A stretch of DNA of 11,696 nucleotides from an uncultured Streptococcus sp. (GCA_902470035.1 CABREZ010000040.1:1-11696), one strand, 5' to 3'. Counted from the first letter of the stretch, positions 1 through 7,637 are shown. The notes: generated from the sequence alone by a model not told the origin. Numbers and translations are program-made.

Positions 1-1
1 G

Positions 2-1378
2 GTCTTGACGAAGACAGCAGTAACAGGTTTGGCCCGTTCTGTCAAATCCGATATCGATGCTTGCTATGAAGCTTTGAAGGATGCTAAGTATCCGCAAATT
101 CATGTCTTTATCGCAACCAGTCCCATTCACCGGGAGTTTAAACTCAACAAGTCAAAAGAAGAGATTCTTGAAGCCATCAAAGAACACGTTTCTTACGCTC
201 GTTCTAAGTTTGAAGTTGTTGAATTCTCACCAGAAGATGCAACCCGAACGGAATTGGATTTCCTCTTGCAAGTCGTACAGACTGCAGTCGATGCAGGGGC
301 TAGCTACATCAATATTCCTGATACAGTTGGTTTCACGACGCCAGCAGAGTACGGAGCCATCTTCCGCCATTTGATCACAAATGTCCAATCGGACCTGGAA
401 ATCATCTATTCGCCTCATTGCCACGATGACCTAGGGATGGCTGTTGCGAATAGCCTCGCCGCTATCAAAAATGGCGCAGGACGTGTCGAAGGGACCATCA
501 ATGGAATCGGGGAACGGGCCGGAAATGCTGCGCTTGAAGAAGTTGCGGTTGCCCTCAATATCCGCGAAGACTATTATCAAGTGGAGAGTCCTATTGTCCT
601 CAATGAAACCATCAATACTTCTGAGTTGGTATCACGTTACTCAGGGATTGCCATTCCTAAGAACAAGGCTGTGGTTGGAGGCAATGCCTTCTCTCATGAG
701 TCAGGGATTCACCAAGATGGAGTTCTTAAAAATCCGCTTACCTATGAAATCATCACGCCTGAGTTGGTGGGGGTTAAGAGCAATAGTCTTCCACTTGGTA
801 AATTGTCCGGTCGCCATGCCTTTGTTGAAAAACTGCATGAGTTGGGACTAGAATTCACAGAAGAAGACATCCAGCCGTTGTTTGCTAAGTTTAAATCTCT
901 GGCAGATAAGAAACACGAGATTACAGATGCTGATATCCGTGCCCTAGTCGCTGGAACAGCAGTGGAAAATCCAGAAGGGTTCCACTTTGATGATCTTCGC
1001 CTCACAACCAATGAAGATGAAAGCATCACTGCAGCAGTCAGTCTGAAAAATGAAGATGGTGAAATTCTTGAATACCTTGCCAAAGGTCAAGGTTCAGTGG
1101 AAGCAATCTTTAATGCCATTGATCAATTCTTCCATCAAGAAGTTCGTCTGACTTCCTACACCATTGATGCGGTGACAGATGGGATTGATGCCCAAGCGCG
1201 TGTGCTGGTTACTGTTGAGAATGAAGCAACGGATACCATCTTCAACGCTTCTGGTTTAGACTTTGACGTATTGAAGGCGTCAGCGATTGCCTATATCAAT
1301 GCCAATGCCTTGGTGCAAAAAGAGAATGCTGGAGAGATCGGTCACATTGTATCCTATCGCGATCTACCAGATGCCTAA
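2..1378 (+). CDS. leuA: 2-isopropylmalate synthase, 5' end missing
   Basis: Cytoplasmic first committed enzyme of leucine synthesis; it condenses acetyl-CoA with 2-ketoisovalerate to 2-isopropylmalate. The reading frame is already open at base 2 and 458 residues are visible. E. coli LeuA has 523, so roughly 60-65 N-terminal residues lie outside the window; the TTG at base 5 is internal, not a start. The catalytic barrel shows the metal-binding HCHDD (visible residues 139-143) and the NGIGERAGN motif ending at N175, with the H-to-N spacing of the family. A LeuA allosteric dimer domain, where leucine feedback acts, follows over about the last 130 residues and ends near the stop, so the 3' end is complete. 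It is the first visible gene of a tight leuA-leuB-DUF1294-leuC-leuD operon; leuB starts 11 nt downstream. Any promoter or leader is upstream and cannot be judged. Confidence 0.97.
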   Translation, partial: VLTKTAVTGLARSVKSDIDACYEALKDAKYPQIHVFIATSPIHREFKLNKSKEEILEAIKEHVSYARSKFEVVEFSPEDATRTELDFLLQVVQTAVDAGASYINIPDTVGFTTPAEYGAIFRHLITNVQSDLEIIYSPHCHDDLGMAVANSLAAIKNGAGRVEGTINGIGERAGNAALEEVAVALNIREDYYQVESPIVLNETINTSELVSRYSGIAIPKNKAVVGGNAFSHESGIHQDGVLKNPLTYEIITPELVGVKSNSLPLGKLSGRHAFVEKLHELGLEFTEEDIQPLFAKFKSLADKKHEITDADIRALVAGTAVENPEGFHFDDLRLTTNEDESITAAVSLKNEDGEILEYLAKGQGSVEAIFNAIDQFFHQEVRLTSYTIDAVTDGIDAQARVLVTVENEATDTIFNASGLDFDVLKASAIAYINANALVQKENAGEIGHIVSYRDLPDA

Positions 1379-1389
1379 AGGAGAACACT

Positions 1390-2427
1390 ATGACGAAGAA
1401 GATTGTCGCCCTAGCTGGAGACGGGATTGGACCAGAGATCATGGAGGCTGGCCTGTCCGTACTGAAAGCAGTGGCAGAAATAACAAATTTTGACTATTCG
1501 GTCCAAGCGCATCCATTTGGTGGAGCAGGGATTGATGCGTCTGGTCATCCTCTACCAGCTTCTACTCTAGAAGCTACCAAGGAAGCTGATGCTATTCTCT
1601 TAGCAGCTATCGGAAGTCCTCAGTATGACCAAGCACCGATTCGTCCGGAGCAAGGCTTGTTAGCTCTTCGTAAGGAGCTCAACCTTTATGCCAACATTCG
1701 TCCGGTCAAAATCTATGATGCCCTTAAGCACCTCTCTCCTTTGAAGGAGGAGCGCATCCATGGTGTGGACTTCGTAGTGGTCCGCGAGCTCACCGGCGGG
1801 ATTTACTTTGGAGAGCATATCTTAGAAGAAAATCAAGCACGGGATATCAACGACTACTCAGTTGAAGAAGTGGAGCGAATCGTGCGGAAGGCTTTTGAGA
1901 TTGCGCGTGGCCGCCGCAAGAAAGTCACCAGTATTGATAAACAAAATGTCCTCGCAACCTCTAAGCTTTGGAGAAGAGTAGCTGATCGAGTGGCTCAAGA
2001 CTTCCCGGATGTGACCATGGAGCACCAGTTGGTAGATTCAGCAGCCATGCTCATGATTACCAATCCTTCGCGTTTTGATGTGATCGTGACAGAAAACCTC
2101 TTTGGTGATATTCTTTCAGACGAGTCGAGTGTCTTGTCTGGCACTCTTGGGGTTATGCCATCGGCTAGCCATACAGAGTCAGGTCCGAGCATGTATGAGC
2201 CTATTCATGGATCAGCTCCAGATATTGCGGGTCAAGGCGTGGCGAATCCAGTCTCAATGATCCTCTCTGTTGCCATGATGATGCGAGAAAGTTTTGATCG
2301 AGAAGAAGATGCTAGCCGCATTGAAAAAGCAGTCGAAGCGACTCTTGCTGCAGGGATCTTTACGAGAGACCTAGGAGGCAGTGCTTCGACAAAAGAAATG
2401 ACAGAAGAGATTATAAAACGCTTATGA
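1390..2427 (+). CDS. leuB: 3-isopropylmalate dehydrogenase
   Basis: Cytoplasmic NAD-dependent oxidative decarboxylase that makes 2-ketoisocaproate from 3-isopropylmalate, the third step specific to leucine synthesis. The 345 residues match the family length. Visible motifs are GDGIGPEI near the N-terminus, substrate-binding R104 (LYANIRP) and R132 (RELTGGIYFG), the metal-binding aspartates D216, D240 and D244 (ENLFGDILSDE), and the nucleotide-binding segment EPIHGSAPDIAGQGVANP. The ATG is preceded by AAAGGAG (1377-1383), which overlaps the leuA stop region. The stop TGA (2425-2427) overlaps the next ATG as ATGA, a typical arrangement for translational coupling to the small DUF1294 gene. Confidence 0.98.
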   Translation: MTKKIVALAGDGIGPEIMEAGLSVLKAVAEITNFDYSVQAHPFGGAGIDASGHPLPASTLEATKEADAILLAAIGSPQYDQAPIRPEQGLLALRKELNLYANIRPVKIYDALKHLSPLKEERIHGVDFVVVRELTGGIYFGEHILEENQARDINDYSVEEVERIVRKAFEIARGRRKKVTSIDKQNVLATSKLWRRVADRVAQDFPDVTMEHQLVDSAAMLMITNPSRFDVIVTENLFGDILSDESSVLSGTLGVMPSASHTESGPSMYEPIHGSAPDIAGQGVANPVSMILSVAMMMRESFDREEDASRIEKAVEATLAAGIFTRDLGGSASTKEMTEEIIKRL

Positions 2428-2693
2428 GTGTAAAAGGAACGATTACTGGCTTGATCCTTCTATGGAATCTCTTCGTAGGGATTCTTTACGGAGTTGATAA
2501 GGAAAAGGCCAAAAGAAATGCCTGGCGGATACCAGAAAAGACCTTGCTCTTTTATGCTTTTGCAGTTGGAGGGCTAGGAGCCTGGATAGGAGGGCTACTC
2601 TTTCATCACAAGACACAGAAGTGGTATTTTAAGGTCACCTGGATCTTAGGAACCCTTCTCACACTTTACACACTCTACGCTTTATGGAGGTAA
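2424..2693 (+). CDS. DUF1294 family small membrane protein
   Basis: An 89-residue membrane protein of unknown function inserted between leuB and leuC. It shows the DUF1294 pattern: a first hydrophobic helix (about 5-22), the conserved loop DKEKAKRNAWRIPEKTLL, a glycine-rich second helix (about 42-61) followed by FHHKTQKWYF, and a third helix (about 68-87). Its ATG overlaps the leuB stop (ATGA), and only 2 nt separate its TAA from the leuC ATG. The GGAGG that serves leuC lies inside its last codons. Such coupling suggests it is co-translated with the leu enzymes rather than stray. The sequence does not show whether it has a leucine-related role, such as transport or regulation. Confidence 0.88.
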   Translation: MSVKGTITGLILLWNLFVGILYGVDKEKAKRNAWRIPEKTLLFYAFAVGGLGAWIGGLLFHHKTQKWYFKVTWILGTLLTLYTLYALWR

Positions 2694-2695
2694 GG

Positions 2696-4078
2696 ATGGC
2701 AGGAAAATCAATTTTTGATAAAATCTGGGAACGGCATATAGTGACAGGTGAGGAAGGCCAGCCCCAACTCATGTATGTGGACCAACACTATATCCACGAG
2801 GTGACCAGTCCCCAGGCTTTTCAAGGGCTTAGAGACACTGGTAGAAAGGTTCGGAGACCAGATTTAACCTTTGGAACCTTTGATCACAATGTCCCAACGG
2901 TTAACATTTATGATATCCGCGATGTGATTTCCAAGGCTCAAATTGATAAATTAGCTGAAAATGTCAAGGACTTTGGGATCGATCATGCGGCTCACGGTTC
3001 TGCTAAGCAAGGAATCGTTCATATGGTGGGTCCTGAAACCGGTCGGACCCAGCCTGGGAAGTTCATTGTCTGTGGAGACAGCCATACCGCAACCCATGGA
3101 GCCTTTGGTGCTATAGCCTTTGGGATCGGTACTAGCGAAGTCGAGCATGTCTTTGCCACCCAAACCATCTGGCAGGTCAAACCAAAGAAGATGTTGGTCG
3201 AGTTTACCGGAACCCCACAAAAAGGGATCTATTCAAAGGATTACATCCTAGCTTTGATAGCGCGCTACGGTGTTGCCTGTGGAGTTGGCTACGTCGTAGA
3301 GTATCGAGGAGAAGCGATTGATCGCTTGACCATGGAAGAACGCATGACCATCTGCAACATGTCTATCGAGTTTGGTTCCAAAATGGGTATCATGAATCCA
3401 GACCAAAAGACCTTTGATTACCTAGAAGGCCGTGAATGTGTGCCAAAAGATTTTGAGGCTGCAGTAGCGGATTGGAAGACGTTGGTAAGTGACTCAGATG
3501 CTGTTTATGACAGAGTCATCCAAATCGATGTATCTCAACTAGCACCTATGGTAACCTGGGGGACCAACCCCTCTATGGGAGTGGATCTGGAGACAGCCTT
3601 CCCCGAAGTTCGGGATATGAATGATGAACGAGCCTATGCCTACATGGACCTCCAACCAGGTCAAAAGGCTTCAGACATTGAGTTGGGCTATGTCTTTATT
3701 GGTTCTTGTACTAATGCCCGGCTTAGTGATTTGCAGCTTGCTGCCCGTTTCGTAGAAGGGAAAAAAATTGCCCCTAATTTAACGGCTATCGTAGTTCCAG
3801 GTTCCCGCCCCGTCAAAAGAGCAGCGGAGAAAATGGGCTTGGATAAGATCTTTATGGATGCTGGCTTTGAATGGCGTGATCCAGGATGCTCCATGTGTCT
3901 CGGGATGAACCCAGACAAGGTACCAGATGGCGTCCACTGTGCCTCAACTAGCAACCGAAACTTTGAAGACCGCCAAGGATTTGGGGCCAAGACTCATCTT
4001 TGTAGCCCAGCAATGGCGGCAGCAGCAGCAATCGCTGGTCGCTTTGTCGACGTGCGCCAAATGCCTGAAGTCCAGTAA
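2696..4078 (+). CDS. leuC: 3-isopropylmalate dehydratase large subunit
   Basis: Large subunit of isopropylmalate isomerase, which interconverts 2- and 3-isopropylmalate together with LeuD; cytoplasmic, of the aconitase family. At 460 residues it is normal length. The three ligands of the [4Fe-4S] cluster are present: C338 (GSCTNAR), C398 and C401 (DPGCSMCLGMN). The aconitase signature is also seen (CGDSHTATHGAFG near residue 125). I chose the ATG at 2696 because GGAGG (2686-2690) lies 5 nt upstream and the product then begins MAGKSIFDKIWERH, as in other LeuC proteins. An in-frame ATG at 2684 has no ribosome site. leuD follows after 10 nt. Confidence 0.98.
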   Translation: MAGKSIFDKIWERHIVTGEEGQPQLMYVDQHYIHEVTSPQAFQGLRDTGRKVRRPDLTFGTFDHNVPTVNIYDIRDVISKAQIDKLAENVKDFGIDHAAHGSAKQGIVHMVGPETGRTQPGKFIVCGDSHTATHGAFGAIAFGIGTSEVEHVFATQTIWQVKPKKMLVEFTGTPQKGIYSKDYILALIARYGVACGVGYVVEYRGEAIDRLTMEERMTICNMSIEFGSKMGIMNPDQKTFDYLEGRECVPKDFEAAVADWKTLVSDSDAVYDRVIQIDVSQLAPMVTWGTNPSMGVDLETAFPEVRDMNDERAYAYMDLQPGQKASDIELGYVFIGSCTNARLSDLQLAARFVEGKKIAPNLTAIVVPGSRPVKRAAEKMGLDKIFMDAGFEWRDPGCSMCLGMNPDKVPDGVHCASTSNRNFEDRQGFGAKTHLCSPAMAAAAAIAGRFVDVRQMPEVQ

Positions 4079-4088
4079 AGGAGGAAAC

Positions 4089-4679
4089 ATGGAGAAATTT
4101 ACCATTTATACGGGAACTACGGTTCCTTTGATGAACGATAATATTGATACCGACCAAATTCTCCCCAAGCAATTCTTAAAACTGATTGATAAAAAAGGCT
4201 TTGGTAAATACCTCATGTACGCTTGGCGCTACTTGGATAATCAATATACAGAAGATCCAGATTTTATCTTTAACAAGCCAGAATACCGTCAGGCAACCAT
4301 TTTGATCACCGGTGACAATTTTGGAGCTGGCTCCTCTCGAGAGCATGCTGCCTGGGCCTTGGCTGATTATGGCTTTAAAGTCGTTATCGCCGGGTCCTTT
4401 GGAGATATTCATTACAATAATGAACTCAACAATGGGATGCTCCCGATTGTGCAACCTCTAGAGGTTCGTCAAAAACTTGCCAGCTTGAAGCCGACAGATT
4501 CCGTTACGGTAGATTTGGAAGAGCAGAAGATTATCTCGCCTGTAGGAGAGTTTCGCTTCGAAATCGATCAAGATTGGAAGCACAAATTGCTGAACGGTTT
4601 AGATGATATTGGGATTACACTTCAATATGAAGACTTGATCACCGCTTATGAGAAGAATCGGCCAGCCTATTGGCAGTAA
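4089..4679 (+). CDS. leuD: 3-isopropylmalate dehydratase small subunit
   Basis: Small (swivelling-domain) subunit of isopropylmalate isomerase; it completes the active site of LeuC. The 196 residues match the family. Diagnostic motifs are the N-terminal DNIDTDQILPKQFLK and the segment GDNFGAGSSREHAAWAL followed by GSFGDIHYNN. The ATG at 4089 is set by AAAGGAGG (4077-4084), which overlaps the leuC stop; the same frame stays open much further upstream, but that part is the reading-frame shadow of leuC. It is the last leu gene. The 94 bp after it contain no clear terminator, so some read-through into the next gene is possible. Confidence 0.98.
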   Translation: MEKFTIYTGTTVPLMNDNIDTDQILPKQFLKLIDKKGFGKYLMYAWRYLDNQYTEDPDFIFNKPEYRQATILITGDNFGAGSSREHAAWALADYGFKVVIAGSFGDIHYNNELNNGMLPIVQPLEVRQKLASLKPTDSVTVDLEEQKIISPVGEFRFEIDQDWKHKLLNGLDDIGITLQYEDLITAYEKNRPAYWQ

Positions 4680-4716
4680 CAATTGTTTAGTTAATTAAGA
4701 ATTTTCAGAAAATATA

Positions 4717-4745
4717 TTGAAGCTTTTTGGGAATTTTGATAGAAT
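4717..4745 (+). promoter_or_regulatory. Sigma-A type promoter for the Sua5/YciO-family gene
   Basis: A -35 TTGAAG (4717-4722) is followed after 17 bp by a -10 TAGAAT (4740-4745) with an upstream TG, making it an extended -10. It lies 29 bp before the ATG at 4774, with ribosome site AAGAGGA in between. It indicates that this gene can be transcribed separately from the leu operon. Confidence 0.65.
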
Positions 4746-4773
4746 AGAAAAAAAATAGAAGAGGACGAAATTT

Positions 4774-5559
4774 ATGACAAAACACATTCAATGGGACGGA
4801 ACACTTTCACAAGAAGGATTTGATATTTTGAAAGGCGAGGGTGGCTGTATTGTCTGCCCTACAAAAGTCGGCTACATCATCATGACCAGTGATAAGGCTG
4901 GCTTGGAACGGAAGTTCGAAGCCAAAGAACGCAACCGTAACAAACCAGGTGTCGTTCTTTGTGGAAGCATGGATGAACTTCGCGCCCTTGCGCAATTGAA
5001 TCCTGAAATCGAAGCCTTCTACCAAAAACATTGGGATGAAGATATCTTGCTCGGTTGTATCCTTCCTTGGCGTGAAGATGCCTATGCCAAATTACAAGCC
5101 TTCGGCGATGGACGTGAAGAACTCATGACAGACGTTCGTGGAACTAGCTGTTTTGTCATCAAATTCGGTAAAGCTGGTGAGCAAATCGCCAAAGAAATGT
5201 GGGAAAAAGAAGGAAAGATGGTTTACGCCTCTTCAGCTAACCCTTCAGGAAAAGGAAACCGTGGGAAAGTCGAAGGAATCGGTGAGCGAATCGAAGGTGC
5301 CGTTGACTTAGTCATCGAAGCAGATGATTATGTAGCCTCTATCCAACCAGACAAGACTATTGAAACTCGCTATGAACAAGGAGTGATGGTTTCTATGGTG
5401 GATACAGAAGGAAAACTCATTCCAGAACAAGGAGCAGGAAGTCGTTCTGTCAATACTTGTCCAGTCGTGATCCGTAAGGGATTGGATATCGATAAGATCA
5501 TGATGCACTTATCTGATCATTTCAACTCTTGGAACTACCGTCAAGGGGAGTACTATTAA
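4774..5559 (+). CDS. Sua5/YciO/YrdC family protein (threonylcarbamoyl-AMP synthase-like)
   Basis: A 261-residue soluble protein with the YrdC fold. TsaC/Sua5 members make threonylcarbamoyl-AMP from threonine, bicarbonate and ATP for the t6A modification of tRNA position 37. Features seen: PTKVGY (29-34) where canonical enzymes have PT(D/E)TVYGL, the K-x-R pair K51/R53 with KPG at 57-59, and SSANPSG (153-159) giving the S154/N156/S158 set that binds nucleotide and threonine. About 60 residues follow the core, shorter than the Sua5 C-terminal domain. The altered first loop and the usual presence of a separate canonical TsaC in streptococci make this more likely a paralogue whose exact reaction is not settled. 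The ATG at 4774 has AAGAGGA (4759-4765) upstream. It ends at a strong terminator. The family is well supported; the specific function is not. Confidence 0.9.
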   Translation: MTKHIQWDGTLSQEGFDILKGEGGCIVCPTKVGYIIMTSDKAGLERKFEAKERNRNKPGVVLCGSMDELRALAQLNPEIEAFYQKHWDEDILLGCILPWREDAYAKLQAFGDGREELMTDVRGTSCFVIKFGKAGEQIAKEMWEKEGKMVYASSANPSGKGNRGKVEGIGERIEGAVDLVIEADDYVASIQPDKTIETRYEQGVMVSMVDTEGKLIPEQGAGSRSVNTCPVVIRKGLDIDKIMMHLSDHFNSWNYRQGEYY

Positions 5560-5566
5560 AAGATAG

Positions 5567-5599
5567 AAAAAAGGTCGTTACAGTTCGTAACGACCTTTT
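5567..5599. terminator. Bidirectional rho-independent terminator
   Basis: A perfect 13-bp inverted repeat (5569-5581 with 5587-5599; core GGTCGTTAC/GTAACGACC) encloses a 5-nt loop. An A-run (5567-5572) on the left and TTTT on the right give a U-tract on both strands. It sits between two convergent genes, 8 bp after the Sua5-family stop and 35 bp beyond the DUF421 stop on the other strand, so it plausibly ends both transcripts. Confidence 0.9.
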
Positions 5600-5633
5600 G
5601 GTTGTCTATTTTTTCGAATAGCTGATTCCAGTC

Positions 5634-6266
5634 TTAATAAGTCACAACATTAATCTCACCCTTATCATACTCAGCGATAAAGATGTCATCGACAGTTTCG
5701 AATCCTTCTTTATTGAGTTCGGCCATGAGCCATTCTTCAGTTTTACCAATGGTCTCTAAAATCTCTACTTGGACCACACCATCTGTAATGATTGGGTATT
5801 TGGGATTTTCATCTCCCATTCGGACGATAATGAGTTGGCCATTTTGCTCGATGACGGCTCTTTTGACTTCTTTTAATTGGAAGACCCCTTGAGAGCGCAA
5901 TTTAAGAGCGACTTCAGAAGCAGAAAGGCCTTTTGAGCGACATGCTTCTGGATCTAATTTTCCGTTTTTAATGATAATGGTTGGTTTTCCATCAATCAGA
6001 TGTTTGATAAAGTAAACATTGGTATTAAGCCATTTGAGTGACAGAATCAAAATCGTCCAGATGATGAGGATGATGGCATATTGAAGGATGGTAATCGAAC
6101 TATTGTAGATAACCCCACCAATAATACCCCCAAGCACAAAGTTCTGTATTTGGTCTACTGCAGAACTTGGTGCTAGATTTCCTTTACCTGTTACATTGAT
6201 AACAAAAACAAGAGACAGAAGCCCCAAGGCCAATTTAATCGCAATTGTAGCAAAAAAGCTTATCAT
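5634..6266 (-). CDS. DUF421 (YetF-like) membrane protein
   Basis: A 210-residue integral membrane protein. Three hydrophobic segments (about 5-25, 43-55 and 58-78) precede a soluble domain. The loop GKGNLAPSSAVDQI between the first two fits the DUF421 N-terminal motif, and the soluble part shows DGKPTIIIKNGKL (92-104) and LRSQGVFQLKEVKRAVIEQNG, hallmarks of the DUF421/YetF family. Molecular function is unknown. Its ATG overlaps the TGA stop of the DUF3290 gene (ATGA on the minus strand, 6263-6266). GGAGG (6274-6278) lies 7 nt upstream inside that gene, so the two are co-translated. It ends toward the bidirectional terminator at 5567-5599. Confidence 0.9.
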   Translation of the reverse strand: MISFFATIAIKLALGLLSLVFVINVTGKGNLAPSSAVDQIQNFVLGGIIGGVIYNSSITILQYAIILIIWTILILSLKWLNTNVYFIKHLIDGKPTIIIKNGKLDPEACRSKGLSASEVALKLRSQGVFQLKEVKRAVIEQNGQLIIVRMGDENPKYPIITDGVVQVEILETIGKTEEWLMAELNKEGFETVDDIFIAEYDKGEINVVTY

Positions 6267-6715
6267 TTTTCAACCTCCACCAGTTCGACATCTGTTTTAT
6301 ATAAGTCCATTTTTTCAAGTAAATAACTATCTGGATCTGTTCCACTAATAGCGCGGTAGAATCGGTCACCTACCTTAATAATGGCTCCATCAGTTGCAGC
6401 TGAAGTATTAACATAGACCTCTTCTTTATCAACACCCAATTCCTTTGAAACAACCTCGATAAAGTGCAAGGACGTACGGAACTGATTGTCATTGGACTCT
6501 TTGTTTTGGAAGTTTGAAATACTAATCAAAACAAAGGCCACTAATAATAAGATAGAAATGATTGATAATTCACGGAACTTACTCCCGCGTTTATCCTTAA
6601 ATGCCTTAAAAGCAAAAAAAGCTGTTACCAACACTAAGAGAATGGACATCATCACCATGATCCAATTTTGCTGGCTAATTTGACTCAGCACGTAATCATA
6701 TGAATAGAATTTCAT
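6263..6715 (-). CDS. DUF3290 membrane protein
   Basis: A 150-residue protein with two predicted transmembrane helices (about 17-39 and 48-69) and a soluble C-terminal half of about 80 residues containing the segments GDRFYRAISG and YKTDVELVEVEK. It looks like the DUF3290 family, often found directly before a DUF421 gene in lactic acid bacteria; function unknown. The ATG (complement 6713-6715) has GAGGGA 5 nt upstream (complement 6721-6726) and a good promoter just beyond. It is the first gene of a two-gene operon with the DUF421 protein, with a 4-nt overlap. The pairing suggests that the two proteins form a membrane complex, which is inference. Confidence 0.85.
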   Translation of the reverse strand: MKFYSYDYVLSQISQQNWIMVMMSILLVLVTAFFAFKAFKDKRGSKFRELSIISILLLVAFVLISISNFQNKESNDNQFRTSLHFIEVVSKELGVDKEEVYVNTSAATDGAIIKVGDRFYRAISGTDPDSYLLEKMDLYKTDVELVEVEK

Positions 6716-6747
6716 AAAAATCCCTCACTTATTTTTTTATTCAAGGT

Positions 6748-6776
6748 ATTATAAACTAATTCCTCCTTAACCGCAA
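6748..6776 (-). promoter_or_regulatory. Promoter of the DUF3290-DUF421 operon
   Basis: On the minus strand, -35 TTGCGG (complement 6771-6776), a 17-bp spacer and a consensus -10 TATAAT (complement 6748-6753). The predicted start of transcription is about 25 nt before the DUF3290 ATG, leaving room for its ribosome site. Confidence 0.7.
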
Positions 6777-6846
6777 CTATTAAGAACAGGAAGAAAAGCT
6801 TATAGAACTTCTTTTGTAGAGGTGTGCTTACAAAGTGATCGCAAAC

Positions 6847-6872
6847 AAAAAAACTAGAGCAGGGCTCTAGTT
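6847..6872 (-). terminator. plsY rho-independent terminator overlapping its stop codon
   Basis: A 9-bp perfect stem (AACTAGAGC 6852-6860 with GCTCTAGTT 6864-6872) has a 3-nt loop. On the minus strand it is followed by a run of T (complement 6847-6853). The plsY stop TAG (complement 6867-6869) lies inside the stem. It separates plsY from the downstream DUF3290 operon, which has its own promoter. Confidence 0.85.
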
Positions 6873-7511
6873 GGATGGTTTTTGATGGGTGATGTTTTTA
6901 CCCCAGGTGACGATATTTTCATTCTTGTTGAGGATGCGTTTGATGTTGTCCTTGTGGCGGATGATAATTAAGGACGAAAGTGCGAGGACGATAATGGTAA
7001 AGATGATATCGTAGCTTGGGAGGATCCAACCAGTCAGTGGGAGGATGAGGACTCCGATACTTGCCAAAATGGCGACTGTCACACTTGAAAAAGAAATCAT
7101 GCTAGTTAAATAGAGGCTAGCAAAGAAATATATAGCTAAGATTAATAGAAAGAGAGGTGAGAAGCCGATGAGGACTCCTGCACTGGTCGCGACTGCCTTG
7201 CCTCCTTTAAAGCCTGCAAGAATTGGGAAGGTATGACCAAGGACTGCGAGAAGACCAAAGACCATTGGCGAAATCCCTGTAACCCCAAAAATAGTCGGCA
7301 ATAAAGCAGCCAAGGTTCCTTTGAGGAAATCAACTGCAAAGACGACCAGACCCGCCTTCGTCCCTAAGATACGGAAGGTATTGGTGGTCCCTGTATTTCC
7401 AGAACCGTGTTCGCGTAGATTGATGTTAAAGAAGGCTTTCCCAATCCACAAACCAGAAGGGATAGAACCTAATAAGTATGCTAATACGAGTAAAAGAATT
7501 GTTTTCATCAT
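6867..7511 (-). CDS. plsY: Glycerol-3-phosphate acyltransferase PlsY
   Basis: Integral membrane enzyme that transfers the acyl group of acyl-phosphate (made by PlsX) to glycerol-3-phosphate, giving lysophosphatidic acid, the first step of membrane phospholipid synthesis. The 214 residues are normal length. All family motifs are present: GSIPSG (15-20), HGSGNTGTTNTFRILG (35-50), GHTFPILAGFKGGKAVAT (92-109) and RHKDNIKR (185-192), among five or so hydrophobic helices. Two adjacent ATG codons (complement 7509-7511 and 7506-7508) are the only reasonable starts, because the first motif begins at residue 15. No Shine-Dalgarno precedes them, and a TATAAT lies only 6 bp upstream, so the mRNA may be leaderless. 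It is divergent from parE, a streptococcal gene order. Confidence 0.97.
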   Translation of the reverse strand: MMKTILLLVLAYLLGSIPSGLWIGKAFFNINLREHGSGNTGTTNTFRILGTKAGLVVFAVDFLKGTLAALLPTIFGVTGISPMVFGLLAVLGHTFPILAGFKGGKAVATSAGVLIGFSPLFLLILAIYFFASLYLTSMISFSSVTVAILASIGVLILPLTGWILPSYDIIFTIIVLALSSLIIIRHKDNIKRILNKNENIVTWGKNITHQKPSN

Positions 7512-7517
7512 AGTTTC

Positions 7518-7546
7518 ATTATATCAAAATTGCTTTGAATGAAAAA
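7518..7546 (-). promoter_or_regulatory. Extended -10 promoter abutting the plsY start codon
   Basis: The minus strand reads TGATATAAT (complement 7518-7526), a consensus -10 with an extended TG. The -35 region is poor (TTTTTC, complement 7541-7546, at 17 bp). Transcription would begin about 7 nt beyond the hexamer, at or next to the first A of the plsY ATG at 7511. Confidence 0.6.
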
Positions 7547-7637
7547 GAAAATGTTGTAGCCAAATGTCTCACCGGACAGCTTTTTTGATAAATAGCAATA
7601 AAACCGGCTACTTGCGAGAAGAGAAGAAAGAAAAATT

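Noticed and set aside
2684..2695. Longer leuC start at the in-frame ATG 2684 (adds MEVR)
   Set aside because: No ribosome site precedes it, while the ATG at 2696 has GGAGG at 5-nt spacing and gives the usual LeuC N-terminus.
3927..4088. Upstream extension of the leuD reading frame
   Set aside because: It overlaps the Fe-S motif region of leuC in another frame. The LeuD family start and AAAGGAGG both point to 4089.
6713..6743. A 10-codon TTG ORF on the minus strand whose stop also overlaps the DUF3290 ATG as ATGA
   Set aside because: Very short, no ribosome site at a usable distance, and DUF3290 has its own good one. I treat it as chance, and it shows how easily ATGA overlaps arise.
6761..6770. 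Strong AAGGAGGA on the minus strand between -35 and -10 of the DUF3290 promoter
   Set aside because: It lies upstream of the transcription start and has no ORF of useful length after it.
7556..7611. GTAGCC/GGCTAC inverted repeat between the divergent plsY and parE promoters, with an inner TGTC/GACA followed by six T
   Set aside because: The outer arms are only 6 bp with a 44-bp loop and the inner stem is 4 bp. No gene on the plus strand upstream needs a terminator here.
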